The notes beneath the pieces are model-generated. The model was not told the origin of the DNA and ran no database searches. It was given only the letters and a program-made list of their open reading frames with translations. 37,224 nucleotides of DNA from Lentimicrobiaceae bacterium (GTDB taxonomy: Bacteria > Bacteroidota > Bacteroidia > Bacteroidales > F082): contig SUWS01000022.1 in assembly GCA_015061365.1 (NCBI GenBank), positions 1 through 37,224 on the forward strand, read 5' to 3'. Each line of letters begins with the position of its first letter. Within the stretch, counting starts at the first letter, position 1. Made by a program: the position numbers and the translations under genes. Positions 1-7,795 of this stretch are shown here, piece after piece.

Positions 1-113
1 CCTAAAATGTATATGATATATAAAGATAGACTTGATCAAAAATTTATTACTGCATAGATAAAATATTTTTTAAAATAATTGTAAATTAATTTGGATTTTA
101 ACATAGAATACGT

Positions 114-309
114 GACATATTACACCTATGAAAAATAAACACGATGTAATTGGTGCGTCTCCTGACACATTACACCTATGAAAAATAAACACGATGTAAT
201 TGGTGCGTCTCCTGACACATTACACCTATGAAAAATAAACACGGTGTAATTGGTGCGTCTCCTGAGATATTACACCTTTAAAATAAACACGGTGTAATTG
301 GTGCGTCTC
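114..309 (-). repeat. Tandem array of four ~50-bp palindrome-bearing units
   Basis: Four head-to-tail units start near 114, 164, 214 and 264; the first three are 50 bp and the last is shorter. Each holds an inverted repeat ATTACACC / GGTGTAAT (GATGTAAT in units 1 and 2) around an A-rich loop, then GGTGCGTCT. A related single copy lies inverted at 17724-17780. Read on the minus strand, the variable stem position becomes a T.G wobble and an outer GACGC / GTGTC stem also closes with a wobble, so the minus strand folds better. There are no spacers between units. Bases 1-113 are plain AT-rich sequence in which I see nothing else. Confidence 0.85.
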
Positions 310-375
310 AATCGAATTGAAAATTCGTTGTTAAAGTTTTTTTGATGCCACATAAAAACATTATAAGATTTTTTT

Positions 376-383
376 TATATTTG
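376..383 (+). promoter_or_regulatory. Candidate -7 box upstream of mce operon
   Basis: TATATTTG fits the Bacteroidota -7 consensus TAnnTTTG and would start transcription near 389, about 33 bases before the epimerase ATG. No good TTTG sits at the expected -33 distance; the nearest, at 341-344, is too far away. The call therefore rests on one box. Confidence 0.45.
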
Positions 384-421
384 TCCCAAATTCGAATTTT
401 TAAAATTAAAATAACGTTATT

Positions 422-838
422 ATGAATCCAACTCATATTGAGCACATTGGAATAGCTGTAACAAGTTTAGAAGAATCTATTCCATTTTTCGAGACATTGC
501 TCGGAACTAAATGTTATAATATTGAAGAAGTCGTTGACCAGAAAGTAAAGACTGCTTTCTTCAAGGTAGGTCAGACTAAGATTGAATTATTGGAACCAAC
601 ATCACCGGAAAGTACAATCGCTTCATTTATTGAGAAGAACGGCGGCAAAGGTGGAATGCATCATATCGCTTTCGCAGTCGAAAATATTGAAGGTCACTTA
701 GCAGAAGCTGAGGCAGCCGGCATTCGTCTCATCGACAAGGCTCCTCGTGGCGGCGCTGAAGGATTAAGCATAGCATTCTTACACCCGAAATCAACATGCG
801 GTGTCTTGACAGAACTTTGTGAAGACAAGAACAAATAA
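422..838 (+). CDS. mce: Methylmalonyl-CoA epimerase
   Basis: A 138-residue VOC/glyoxalase-fold protein, the usual length for bacterial methylmalonyl-CoA epimerase. It interconverts (R)- and (S)-methylmalonyl-CoA in the cytoplasm, linking the B12 mutase product to the decarboxylase encoded next door. The two beta-alpha-beta-beta-beta halves are visible: HIGIAV near residue 8 with a candidate metal-ligand His8, GGMHHIAFAV around residues 77-86 with His80/His81, and a C-terminal VLTELCE giving Glu131. The family tail motif HPKSTCGVL is present. It is first in the operon, with mmdA starting 38 bases after its stop. The mutase genes (mutA/mutB) are not in this window. The ATG at 422 is the only sensible start. 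Confidence 0.93.
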   Translation: MNPTHIEHIGIAVTSLEESIPFFETLLGTKCYNIEEVVDQKVKTAFFKVGQTKIELLEPTSPESTIASFIEKNGGKGGMHHIAFAVENIEGHLAEAEAAGIRLIDKAPRGGAEGLSIAFLHPKSTCGVLTELCEDKNK

Positions 839-876
839 TTAATAATCATTAAGAAATCAATTAAATCCTAAATATT

Positions 877-2436
877 ATGGTAATTGAACAGAAAATCCAA
901 GAATTGTTAGACAAACGCGAACAGGCTCGCTTAGGTGGCGGTCAGAAGCGTATCGACTCACAACATGCCAAAGGAAAATACACAGCTCGCGAACGTATCG
1001 CTATGTTGCTCGACGAAGGCAGCTTCGAAGAATTTGACATGTTCCTAACTCATCGTACTACAGACTTCGGTCTCGACAAACAACAATATCTCGGCGACGG
1101 CGTCGTGACAGGTTACGGCACAATCGACGGCCGCGTCGTTTATGTTTATGCTCAGGACTTCACAGTGTTCGGCGGTTCTTTGTCAGAAACAATGTCGAAG
1201 AAAATCTGCAAGGTCATGGACCAAGCTATGAAAGTCGGTGCTCCAGTCATCGGTATCTGCGACTCTGGCGGCGCACGTATCCAAGAAGGTTCAAGAAGTT
1301 TGGCAGGTTATGCTGAAATCTTCCAACGTAATATCGACGCTTCCGGCGTTATCCCTCAGATCTCAGCTATCTTCGGTCCTTGCGCCGGCGGTGCTGTTTA
1401 TTCACCAGCATTGACTGACTTCATCCTTATGACAGAACAAAACAGCTATATGTTCCTCACAGGACCAAAAGTTGTCAAGACTGTCACTGGCGAAGACGTA
1501 AGCACAGAAGATTTGGGCGGCGCCCTCGTACATAACCAGAAATCAGGCGTAAGCCAATTCATGGCTCCAACAGAAGAAGAAGCTCTTCAACTCATCAGAG
1601 ACTTAGTGGCTTATCTCCCACAAAACAATTTGGAAGAACCTCCATACAAACCAACAGACGACCCTATAGATCGTAAGGACGACTCATTGAATGAGATTAT
1701 CCCTGATAATCCAAACAAGCCTTACGATATGCAACATATCATCCATTCTATCGTCGACGACAACAAGTTCTTGGAAGTACATAAAGACTTCGCAAGAAAC
1801 TTGATAGTAGGCTTCGCTCACATGGACGGTATGCCAGTAGGTATCGTAGCAAACAACCCTGCATTTTTCGCCGGCGTTCTTGACATCAACGCATCACGTA
1901 AGGGCGCACGTTTCGTACGTTTCTGCGACGCTTTCAATATCCCAATCGTGACATTAGTCGACGTTCCTGGATTCTTGCCTGGAACAGTACAGGAATACGG
2001 CGGTATCATAACTCATGGTGCTAAGATGTTGTTCGCATACGGTGAAGCTACAGTTCCAAAGATCACTGTCACAGTACGTAAGTCGTATGGTGGTTCACAC
2101 TTGGTTATGGGCTGCAAGCAACTCAGAGCCGACATCAACTACGCATGGCCATCGGCAGAGATCGCTGTTATGGGACCATCTGGCGCAGTAGAGGTTTTGG
2201 ACGGTAAGGAAATCGCAGCTATCGCTGATCCAGCAGAACGCGCTGAACTCGTAGCTAAGAAAGAACAAGACTACCGCGACAAATTCGCTAACCCATACGA
2301 CGCAGCTAAGTTCGGCTACATCGACGACGTTATCGAACCACGCAACACACGCTTCCGCGTAATCAGAGCTTTACACGCTTTAGAAACAAAGAAAGATACC
2401 AATCCTCCTAAGAAACACTGTAACATCCCACTTTAA
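877..2436 (+). CDS. mmdA: Methylmalonyl-CoA decarboxylase carboxyltransferase subunit (alpha)
   Basis: A 519-residue acyl-CoA carboxyltransferase of the PccB/MmdA family. It moves the carboxyl group of (S)-methylmalonyl-CoA onto the biotin of the carrier protein, releasing propionyl-CoA. The two crotonase-like halves are clear: DSGGARIQEG at about 129-138 and GPCAGGAVYSPALTD near 167-181 form the N-terminal oxyanion site. VDVPGFLPGTVQEYGGI and YAWPSAEIAVMGPSGAVEVL mark the C-terminal half. Length and motifs also fit the beta subunit of propionyl-CoA carboxylase. The Na+-pump assignment comes from the adjacent OadG-, biotin- and OadB-like genes and the absence of a linked biotin carboxylase. 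It starts 38 bases after mce and ends 12 bases before the next gene. Confidence 0.93.
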   Translation: MVIEQKIQELLDKREQARLGGGQKRIDSQHAKGKYTARERIAMLLDEGSFEEFDMFLTHRTTDFGLDKQQYLGDGVVTGYGTIDGRVVYVYAQDFTVFGGSLSETMSKKICKVMDQAMKVGAPVIGICDSGGARIQEGSRSLAGYAEIFQRNIDASGVIPQISAIFGPCAGGAVYSPALTDFILMTEQNSYMFLTGPKVVKTVTGEDVSTEDLGGALVHNQKSGVSQFMAPTEEEALQLIRDLVAYLPQNNLEEPPYKPTDDPIDRKDDSLNEIIPDNPNKPYDMQHIIHSIVDDNKFLEVHKDFARNLIVGFAHMDGMPVGIVANNPAFFAGVLDINASRKGARFVRFCDAFNIPIVTLVDVPGFLPGTVQEYGGIITHGAKMLFAYGEATVPKITVTVRKSYGGSHLVMGCKQLRADINYAWPSAEIAVMGPSGAVEVLDGKEIAAIADPAERAELVAKKEQDYRDKFANPYDAAKFGYIDDVIEPRNTRFRVIRALHALETKKDTNPPKKHCNIPL

Positions 2437-2448
2437 AAAATTAAGACA

Positions 2449-2850
2449 ATGAATACTTTATATTTATCCCTATTAGCGATACAAGATGGTTTGCAAGTAA
2501 AAGGTTGGATAGTCACCATTAGTGGTTTCTTGATAGTCATCATGGCATTGGTGATTTTATTCCTTATTTTTAGCGGAGTGTCGAAAATCATTAACGCTGA
2601 TTGGAGATCTATAGTTAATAAGGATAAGAGAAAAAATGAAGTAGAAGTTGTGGATAATAGTAATAAAGATATGAGTACTTCTAAAAATAATATTAACGAC
2701 GATGTCATCGTAGCGATAGGGTTGGCATTGTCAATGTCGATGGAAGTTCATGATGAAGAATCAGGCGTGTTGACAATCAAGAGAGCACAGCGTGTCACAT
2801 CGCCATGGGCTTCTAAAATTTTAGGTATAAACAATTTAAACAGATATTAA
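2449..2850 (+). CDS. OadG-like gamma/delta subunit of the Na+-pumping decarboxylase
   Basis: A 133-residue protein with one hydrophobic helix (about residues 19-42), a charged low-complexity linker (about 55-85) and a C-terminal tail ending near SPWASKILGINN, resembling the RxSPWxxK tails of OadG-type subunits. In characterised decarboxylases this small membrane subunit tethers the soluble carboxyltransferase and biotin carrier to the beta channel and stabilises the complex. Sequence identity in this family is weak, so the call leans on the single helix, the tail and the position between mmdA and the biotin carrier. The stop is one base from the next ATG, implying translational coupling. Confidence 0.82.
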   Translation: MNTLYLSLLAIQDGLQVKGWIVTISGFLIVIMALVILFLIFSGVSKIINADWRSIVNKDKRKNEVEVVDNSNKDMSTSKNNINDDVIVAIGLALSMSMEVHDEESGVLTIKRAQRVTSPWASKILGINNLNRY

Positions 2851-2851
2851 T

Positions 2852-3280
2852 ATGAAAAAATTTAAGTTCACTATCAGTGGCAAACAATATGAAGTAGAAG
2901 TTCAAAGCTTCGAGGGCGACAAGGCGCAGGTCGTTGTCAATGGTACACAATATGAAGTTGACGTTGAACGCGAGAAGGAAGAAGCAAGACCTGTAGTAGC
3001 AGCTCCACGTCCTGCAGCAGCACCTAAGGCTGACGCTCCTAAGGCAGCCGCAGCAGGCGACGCCAACGGTCATAAGGCAGTGGCTCCGCTTCCAGGTACT
3101 ATCATGCAGATCTTCGTCAACGTCGGCGACCAAGTGAAACGCGGCGACAAGATATTAATGTATGAAGCAATGAAAATGGAAAACAACTTCCTCGCTGAAG
3201 TTGATGGTGAAATAAAAGACATTAAAGTCAGAGTAGGCGATAACGTTCTTCAAGGTGCTGTTTTAGTTGTAATAGGTTAA
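2852..3280 (+). CDS. mmdC: Biotin carrier subunit of methylmalonyl-CoA decarboxylase
   Basis: A 142-residue biotin carboxyl carrier protein. The N-terminal ~40 residues form a short beta-rich domain (KFTISGKQYEVEV), an Ala/Pro-rich flexible linker follows (about 45-72), and the C-terminal biotinyl domain (about 73-142) carries EAMKMENN with the biotinylated lysine at Lys108. It shuttles the carboxyl group between MmdA and the membrane beta subunit, where decarboxylation drives Na+ export. The Ala/Pro linker is typical of decarboxylase carriers. It begins one base after the preceding stop, and the beta subunit begins 12 bases after its own. Confidence 0.93.
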   Translation: MKKFKFTISGKQYEVEVQSFEGDKAQVVVNGTQYEVDVEREKEEARPVVAAPRPAAAPKADAPKAAAAGDANGHKAVAPLPGTIMQIFVNVGDQVKRGDKILMYEAMKMENNFLAEVDGEIKDIKVRVGDNVLQGAVLVVIG

Positions 3281-3292
3281 ATAGTTTTTGTT

Positions 3293-4909
3293 ATGAAAAC
3301 TAAGCAACATACAATTAAAAGAAAGGCCTTAGTCATCTTCGCTTTGGTAGCTGTGATGTTCGTGCTTCACGCTTTTGTGACTTCAAACCCCACAATGGCA
3401 GAACTCGCGTTCACAGATGCCATGACAGAAAATGTCGTGACAACGATAAACGAAACTTCCGTAGAGACGTCATCACCTGGCGTCTCTGCTGAAGTCTCAG
3501 ACGAGATGACGATAGGACAAGAGATTGCAGACGGATTGAGCAATTTCTTCGCTTTCACAGGATTTAAAAACGCAACAAGAGGTAATATCGTTATGATTCT
3601 TGTTGCGTTCTTTTTTATCTTCTTAGCCATCAAGTATGAGTTCGAGCCGATGCTCCTCATACCTATAGGCGTAGGTATAATAGTGGGTAACATCCCTTTC
3701 TTACAGACTTATACTTTCAATCTTAATGACGTCCTCTCACATCTTCAGGAACTCGCCGACCAGAACGTGCTGCAATCCAATATTCAGGAAGCTCAGGCTC
3801 TTATGGTGAGTCTCTTCGGCGGTGAGAACATTAAGTTGGAACTCGATGAAGCCGTGGCACGTTTCAACGAGATGCTCGCAGCAGGTTCTATAACATTACC
3901 TCAAGGTATGGATGAAACCTCTGCTCTCGCAGCTATCAACGAGGCTTTCAGCTTGAACATACAGACTGGTATCTATCAGAAAGGTTCCGTCTTGAATTAC
4001 CTGTACTTCGGAGTGCGTCAAGGTATATATCCGCCACTTATCTTCTTAGGTATAGGCGCGATGACCGACTTCTCATCTTTGATTTCCCAGCCACGTCTCA
4101 TGATATTAGGTGCTGCCGCCCAGTTAGGTGTCTTCCTCACTTTCATAGGTGCCTTATATCTCGGCTTCGATCTTAAAGAAGCTGGCGCTATCGGTATTAT
4201 CGGTGGTGCAGACGGTCCTACAGCGATCTTCCTTTCTTCGAAGATGGCTCCTCATCTTTTGGGACCTATCGCTATAGCGGCTTATTCCTACATGGCACTC
4301 GTGCCGCTTATCCAGCCTCCTATCATGAGATTGCTCACCACGCCTAAGGAACGTGTCATTCACATGAAACCTCCTCGTGCCGTGAGCAAGACAGAAAAGG
4401 TATGCTTCCCGATAGTGGGATTGCTGCTCACCACTTTCATCAGCCCTTCGGCATTGCCATTGCTCGGCATGCTGTTCTTCGGTAACTTACTGAAAGAAAG
4501 CGGTGTGACAAAACGTCTCGCCAATACTGCAAGCAATGCTCTTATCGATATTGTCACTATCTTGTTAGGACTTACCGTAGGAGCTTCGACGCAAGCCGAC
4601 GTCTTCCTGACAAAAGAGTCGTTATTGATATTCGGTTTAGGAGCCTTGTCGTTCATGATCGCTACGGCAGCCGGTATCCTCGGAGCTAAGTTCATGAATC
4701 TTTTCTTGAAAGAAGGCGACAAGATAAATCCTCTTATCGGCAACGCCGGTGTCTCTGCCGTTCCTGATAGCGCACGTGTCTCTCAGGTGGAAGGACAGAA
4801 ATATGATCCATCGAATCACTTGCTCATGCACGCCATGGCACCTAACGTCTCCGGCGTCATCGGCTCGGCAGTGGCAGCAGGTATCTTGATGAGCTATCTG
4901 ATGCTGTAA
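3293..4909 (+). CDS. mmdB: Na+-translocating decarboxylase beta subunit, enlarged
   Basis: The 538-residue membrane subunit that decarboxylates carboxybiotin and exports Na+. Diagnostic motifs are GIYPPLIFLGIGAMTDF (about 244-260), GGADGPTAIF (304-313), YSYMALVPLIQPP, and the C-terminal GNAGVSAVPDSARV. The Asp in GGADGPT corresponds to the Na+-site aspartate known from OadB. It is about 100 residues longer than classical OadB/MmdB. The extra length is an N-terminal hydrophobic segment (11-30) plus a polar Thr/Glu/Ser stretch (31-80), and an insertion of roughly 85 residues (about 141-230) between early helices. The enlarged N-terminus could be a cleaved signal or an additional helix. It is the last gene before the terminator at 4937. 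Confidence 0.92.
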   Translation: MKTKQHTIKRKALVIFALVAVMFVLHAFVTSNPTMAELAFTDAMTENVVTTINETSVETSSPGVSAEVSDEMTIGQEIADGLSNFFAFTGFKNATRGNIVMILVAFFFIFLAIKYEFEPMLLIPIGVGIIVGNIPFLQTYTFNLNDVLSHLQELADQNVLQSNIQEAQALMVSLFGGENIKLELDEAVARFNEMLAAGSITLPQGMDETSALAAINEAFSLNIQTGIYQKGSVLNYLYFGVRQGIYPPLIFLGIGAMTDFSSLISQPRLMILGAAAQLGVFLTFIGALYLGFDLKEAGAIGIIGGADGPTAIFLSSKMAPHLLGPIAIAAYSYMALVPLIQPPIMRLLTTPKERVIHMKPPRAVSKTEKVCFPIVGLLLTTFISPSALPLLGMLFFGNLLKESGVTKRLANTASNALIDIVTILLGLTVGASTQADVFLTKESLLIFGLGALSFMIATAAGILGAKFMNLFLKEGDKINPLIGNAGVSAVPDSARVSQVEGQKYDPSNHLLMHAMAPNVSGVIGSAVAAGILMSYLML

Positions 4910-4936
4910 TAATTCATAATGCATAATGCATAATTC

Positions 4937-4984
4937 ATAATGCATAATTTTGGGGATTCCTGAGATTATGCATTATTTTTTTTG
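4937..4984 (+). terminator. Rho-independent terminator of the mce-mmd operon
   Basis: A perfect 12-bp stem (ATAATGCATAAT at 4937-4948 with ATTATGCATTAT at 4965-4976) is followed directly by a run of T residues. The left arm is part of a CATAATG heptamer array (about 4911-4948), so the terminator seems to be made from spacer-repeat material. Confidence 0.8.
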
Positions 4985-5038
4985 AATCATAAAGACTGAT
5001 AAAAGTCGAAGGATTGTAAAGTTCAATGCCATTCTTAA

Positions 5039-5072
5039 GTTTTCAGATTTTCAGATTTTCAGATTCTCAGAT
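5039..5072. repeat. 8-bp tandem repeat (ATTTTCAG) between convergent genes
   Basis: Four near-perfect copies of an ATTTTCAG-type octamer run up to the mntP stop codon. The complementary word (AATCTGAG/AATCTGAA) makes up the spacer at 14680-14735. Confidence 0.75.
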
Positions 5073-5657
5073 TTAAAAAAAGAGGTGTTCGATTAGTATC
5101 TTGATTCCTAAGATGATGAGTATCGTTCCGCCTGCTATCTCTGAGATTTTGCTGTAGCGCGATCCGAAGATGTTACCGATCTTGACGCCGCAGAAAGAGA
5201 ATATGAATGTGGTTATTCCTATTAGCAGAACTGACTTCCAGATGTTTACTTTTAAGAAAGCGAATGTCACTCCGACGGCGAGGGCGTCGATGCTTGTGGC
5301 GATGGCTAACATCAGCATGGTCCTGAAACCTGTACATCCGCATGAACGTCCGTCGGTCGTCTCATTGTCATTATGGTTGTCTTCTTCGCCAAGAGCTTCT
5401 CTTATCATATTGATACCTATTATTGAAAGCAATCCGAAAGCGATCCAATGGTCGATGTTGGTGATGAAATGTTCGAACTGTGAGCCGAGGAAATAACCTA
5501 TCAGAGGCATGAGAGCCTGGAAACCTCCGAACCATAATCCGCATAGAAAAGCTGTCTTGAACGAGAATCTTTTAGTGGCGAGACCTTTACATATCGATAC
5601 CGAAAAAGCATCCATCGAAAGTGCTATGCTGATGCTGATTAGAGATATTAGATCCAT
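5073..5657 (-). CDS. mntP: MntP-type manganese efflux pump
   Basis: A 194-residue six-helix membrane protein of the MntP (YebN) family, which exports Mn2+ across the cytoplasmic membrane. Both family repeats are seen: ALSMDAFSVSICKG with Asp16 near the N-terminus and ATSIDALAVGVTFAF with Asp124, matching the paired acidic residues needed for Mn2+ transport in E. coli MntP. The loop between the halves (about residues 88-112) is rich in Asp, Glu, Asn and His and carries a Cys-Gly-Cys. Many mntP genes lie behind a yybP-ykoY Mn riboswitch; here only 53 bases separate it from a tRNA gene and I see no room for one. It may be read through from the tRNA promoter. Confidence 0.92.
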   Translation of the reverse strand: MDLISLISISIALSMDAFSVSICKGLATKRFSFKTAFLCGLWFGGFQALMPLIGYFLGSQFEHFITNIDHWIAFGLLSIIGINMIREALGEEDNHNDNETTDGRSCGCTGFRTMLMLAIATSIDALAVGVTFAFLKVNIWKSVLLIGITTFIFSFCGVKIGNIFGSRYSKISEIAGGTILIILGIKILIEHLFF

Positions 5658-5710
5658 GTTTAATGTACGAATGATATTCGATATCCGGAGATTGACTTAC
5701 AATAAAAAAG

Positions 5711-5784
5711 TCGGGATGACAAGATTCGAACTTGCGGCCTCTTCGTCCCGAACGAAGCGCGCTACCGGACTGCGCTACATCCCG
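5711..5784 (-). tRNA. tRNA-Pro, anticodon CGG
   Basis: Read on the minus strand, the acceptor stem is CGGGATG/CATCCCG (perfect, with C1-G72 as in bacterial tRNA-Pro). The D-arm is GCGC AGTCCGGTA GCGC, the anticodon arm CTTCG-TTCGGGA-CGAAG with anticodon CGG, and the T-arm has loop TTCGAAT. The discriminator is A and the terminal CCA is not encoded. A T6 run follows the 3' end. Confidence 0.95.
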
Positions 5785-5796
5785 AAATTTGATTTG

Positions 5797-5826
5797 CAAA
5801 GATACAACTTTTTTTGAATTCTAAAA
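5797..5826 (-). promoter_or_regulatory. Promoter for tRNA-Pro (and possibly mntP)
   Basis: On the minus strand TATCTTTG (5797-5804) fits TAnnTTTG exactly, with a TTTT (one mismatch to TTTG) about 18 bases upstream. Transcription would start some 5-6 bases before the tRNA. Confidence 0.6.
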
Positions 5827-5950
5827 CCTTGGAGCTTTGGAATTATAGAAAAAACTTTTTTTGAATTTGCAAAGAGAAAATTAAAAGTCTTCTCAAAGAA
5901 AAATTCATAAATCTCCTGCAAAGCAATTTATAGAAATCCCCTTAAAAAAA

Positions 5951-5979
5951 TCCGTTGTCCGTTGTCCGTTGTCTGTTGA
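5951..5979. repeat. 7-bp tandem repeat (GTTGTCC) spacer
   Basis: Four copies of a GTTGTCC/GTTGTCT-type heptamer sit directly before the -7 box of the carboxylase beta gene and overlap the place where its -33 element should be. The rest of 5830-5950 is AT-rich with no gene. Confidence 0.75.
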
Positions 5980-5986
5980 CTTTTGT

Positions 5987-5994
5987 TATCTTTG
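5987..5994 (+). promoter_or_regulatory. Candidate -7 box for methylcrotonyl-CoA carboxylase beta gene
   Basis: TATCTTTG is an exact TAnnTTTG match and is identical to the tRNA-Pro box. The -33 region falls in GTTGTCC repeats that offer only TTG. The box lies inside the extended TTG reading frame, which argues that translation starts downstream, at the GTG at 6016. Confidence 0.55.
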
Positions 5995-6015
5995 CGAAAA
6001 CAAAATCTCAGAAAC

Positions 6016-7623
6016 GTGCAAACACTAAAGTCACAGATAAATCCTAACAGTAAGGAGTTTCAGGATAATAAGAGAGCCTATATGGAATTGATGGCGCGCT
6101 ATCGTGAAGGTATGTCGATGAGTATGCAGGGCGGAGGTTCTGTCGCTGTCGAGAAGCATAAGAAACGTCATAAGCTTCTCGCCCGTGAACGCATCGACCA
6201 ACTTATCGATAAGAACACTCCGTTTCTGGAGCTTTCGCCGATGGCTGCCTACGACACTTATAACAATGACTTTCCTTCAGCTGGCATTGTCACAGGAATA
6301 GGAATAATACAAGGTCGTGAGGCTATGATAGTAGCTAACGACGCTACTGTCAAGGGCGGTACTTATATGCAATATACCGTGAAGAAACATCTTAGAGCGC
6401 AAGAGATCGCGATGGAGAATAAGCTGCCATGTGTCTATATGGTCGACAGTGGCGGAGCGTTCTTGCCGGAACAAGATAAGGTTTTTCCTGATAGAGATCA
6501 TTTCGGTCGTTTCTTCTACAACCAGGCTCGTATGTCGGCGATGGGAATACCGCAGATCGCCATCGTGATGGGAATGTGTACGGCTGGCGGAGCTTACGTG
6601 CCTGCCATGAGCGACGAGACTATCATAGTCAGAAATCAAGGGACGATATATCTCGCCGGACCTCCTTTGGTGAAAGCCGCTACAGGCGAGATTGTCACTG
6701 CCGAGGAACTCGGTGGCGCGGATATGCATACTTCAATATCTGGTGTCGCTGACCATCTCGCAGAGAACGACAGTCACGCCATGCAGATATGCCGTAATAT
6801 TTTCAAGACTTTAGAGAAAAGAGAAAAACAACGTCTCGACATATTGCCTGTTGAAGCTCCTTTGTATGACCCGGAAGATCTGTACGGCATCGCCCCTGTC
6901 GACTTGCGTCAGCTTGTAGATCCGAGGGAGGTGATAGCCCGTATCGTCGACGGCAGCCGTTTCCAGGAGTTCAAGGCACGTTATGCAACCACGATAGTAT
7001 GCGGCTTCGCTCATATCATGGGATTTCCTGTAGGCATCATCGCCAACTATGGAGTGTTGTTCTCGGAGTCGGCATTGAAGGCGACGCATTTCATAGAGCT
7101 GTGTTGTCAGCGTAACATCCCGTTGGTGTTCTTGCAGAACGTGACGGGTTTCATGGTGGGCAAACAATATGAATGCGGCGGTATCGCTAAAGACGGAGCC
7201 AAGATGGTTCATGCCGTCAGCAACGCCAACGTGCCTAAGTTTACCGTCATCTTCGGAGGTTCTTTTGGAGCGGGTAACTACGGCATGGCAGGACGAGCCT
7301 ACAGCCCGAGACTTCTGTTCATGTGGCCTAACGCCAAGATCTCCGTCATGGGCGGCGAACAAGCAGCGGGTGTTCTCACGACAGTGAAAGAGGACCAATA
7401 TAAAAGCAGAGGCTTGGAAGTGTCGAAAGAGGAGTTAGATAAGATAAGAACTGATATTCTGGCGAAATACGACTACGAAGGTTCCGCCTTCTACAGCACT
7501 GCACGTCTATGGGACGACGGTATCATCGACCCTGTCGATACCCGTAAGATATTAGCGATGGGAATAGCAGCCTCGTTGAATCAGCCGTTCCCACCATTGC
7601 AGTTCGGAGTGTTTAGAATGTAA
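6016..7623 (+). CDS. mccB: Methylcrotonyl-CoA carboxylase, carboxyltransferase (beta) subunit
   Basis: About 535 residues from the GTG at 6016. It transfers carboxyl from biotin to 3-methylcrotonyl-CoA in leucine/isovalerate catabolism. Family signatures are strong: [59 protein letters not shown] and [18 protein letters not shown]. The frame extends to a TTG at 5983, but the family N-terminus normally begins close to the [11 protein letters not shown] seen just after the GTG, and a promoter box overlaps the upstream extension. It is much closer to MccB/LiuB than to MmdA upstream. The biotin carboxylase partner is at 9484, about 1.9 kb away. A geranyl- or glutaconyl-CoA substrate cannot be excluded by eye. 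Confidence 0.9.
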   Translation: MQTLKSQINPNSKEFQDNKRAYMELMARYREGMSMSMQGGGSVAVEKHKKRHKLLARERIDQLIDKNTPFLELSPMAAYDTYNNDFPSAGIVTGIGIIQGREAMIVANDATVKGGTYMQYTVKKHLRAQEIAMENKLPCVYMVDSGGAFLPEQDKVFPDRDHFGRFFYNQARMSAMGIPQIAIVMGMCTAGGAYVPAMSDETIIVRNQGTIYLAGPPLVKAATGEIVTAEELGGADMHTSISGVADHLAENDSHAMQICRNIFKTLEKREKQRLDILPVEAPLYDPEDLYGIAPVDLRQLVDPREVIARIVDGSRFQEFKARYATTIVCGFAHIMGFPVGIIANYGVLFSESALKATHFIELCCQRNIPLVFLQNVTGFMVGKQYECGGIAKDGAKMVHAVSNANVPKFTVIFGGSFGAGNYGMAGRAYSPRLLFMWPNAKISVMGGEQAAGVLTTVKEDQYKSRGLEVSKEELDKIRTDILAKYDYEGSAFYSTARLWDDGIIDPVDTRKILAMGIAASLNQPFPPLQFGVFRM

Positions 7624-7795
7624 TTTAAAGTGTAGAGTTTAGAGTGTAGAGTTTATAGTAGTTGAAAGTGTAAAGTTTTTAGTTAATTAGTTTATATAAT
7701 TTGTAAATTTTAAATCTGAATAAACTTAAAAACTCCAAACTCTCAACTTTAGAACTACTCTAAACTATAAACTATGAACTATAAACTAGAATAAA
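7622..7795. repeat. Spacer of opposed 7-bp repeats
   Basis: The left part is built from AGTTTAG/AGTGTAG-type heptamers (about 7625-7680). The right part is built from the complementary sense, with CTAAACT, TATAAAC and ATGAACT-like words (about 7725-7788). The halves could pair through an AT-rich centre. No gene or clear promoter is seen. Confidence 0.6.

Noticed and set aside
114-309. Possible CRISPR array
   Set aside because: Units follow each other directly with no unique spacers and are longer than CRISPR repeats; no cas gene is near.
877-2436. Propionyl-CoA carboxylase beta as primary call
   Set aside because: The domain fits equally, but the adjoining OadG-like, biotin-carrier and beta-channel genes indicate the Na+-pumping decarboxylase.
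4154-4945. Minus-strand open frames opposite the beta subunit
   Set aside because: They mirror the conserved beta-subunit codons and show no independent motif.
5658-5710. Mn-sensing riboswitch before mntP
   Set aside because: Only 53 bases separate the tRNA from mntP, too few for a yybP-ykoY element, and I see no matching conserved core.
5587-5799. Minus-strand frame across the tRNA and the mntP start
   Set aside because: It covers the complete tRNA-Pro and is not a gene.
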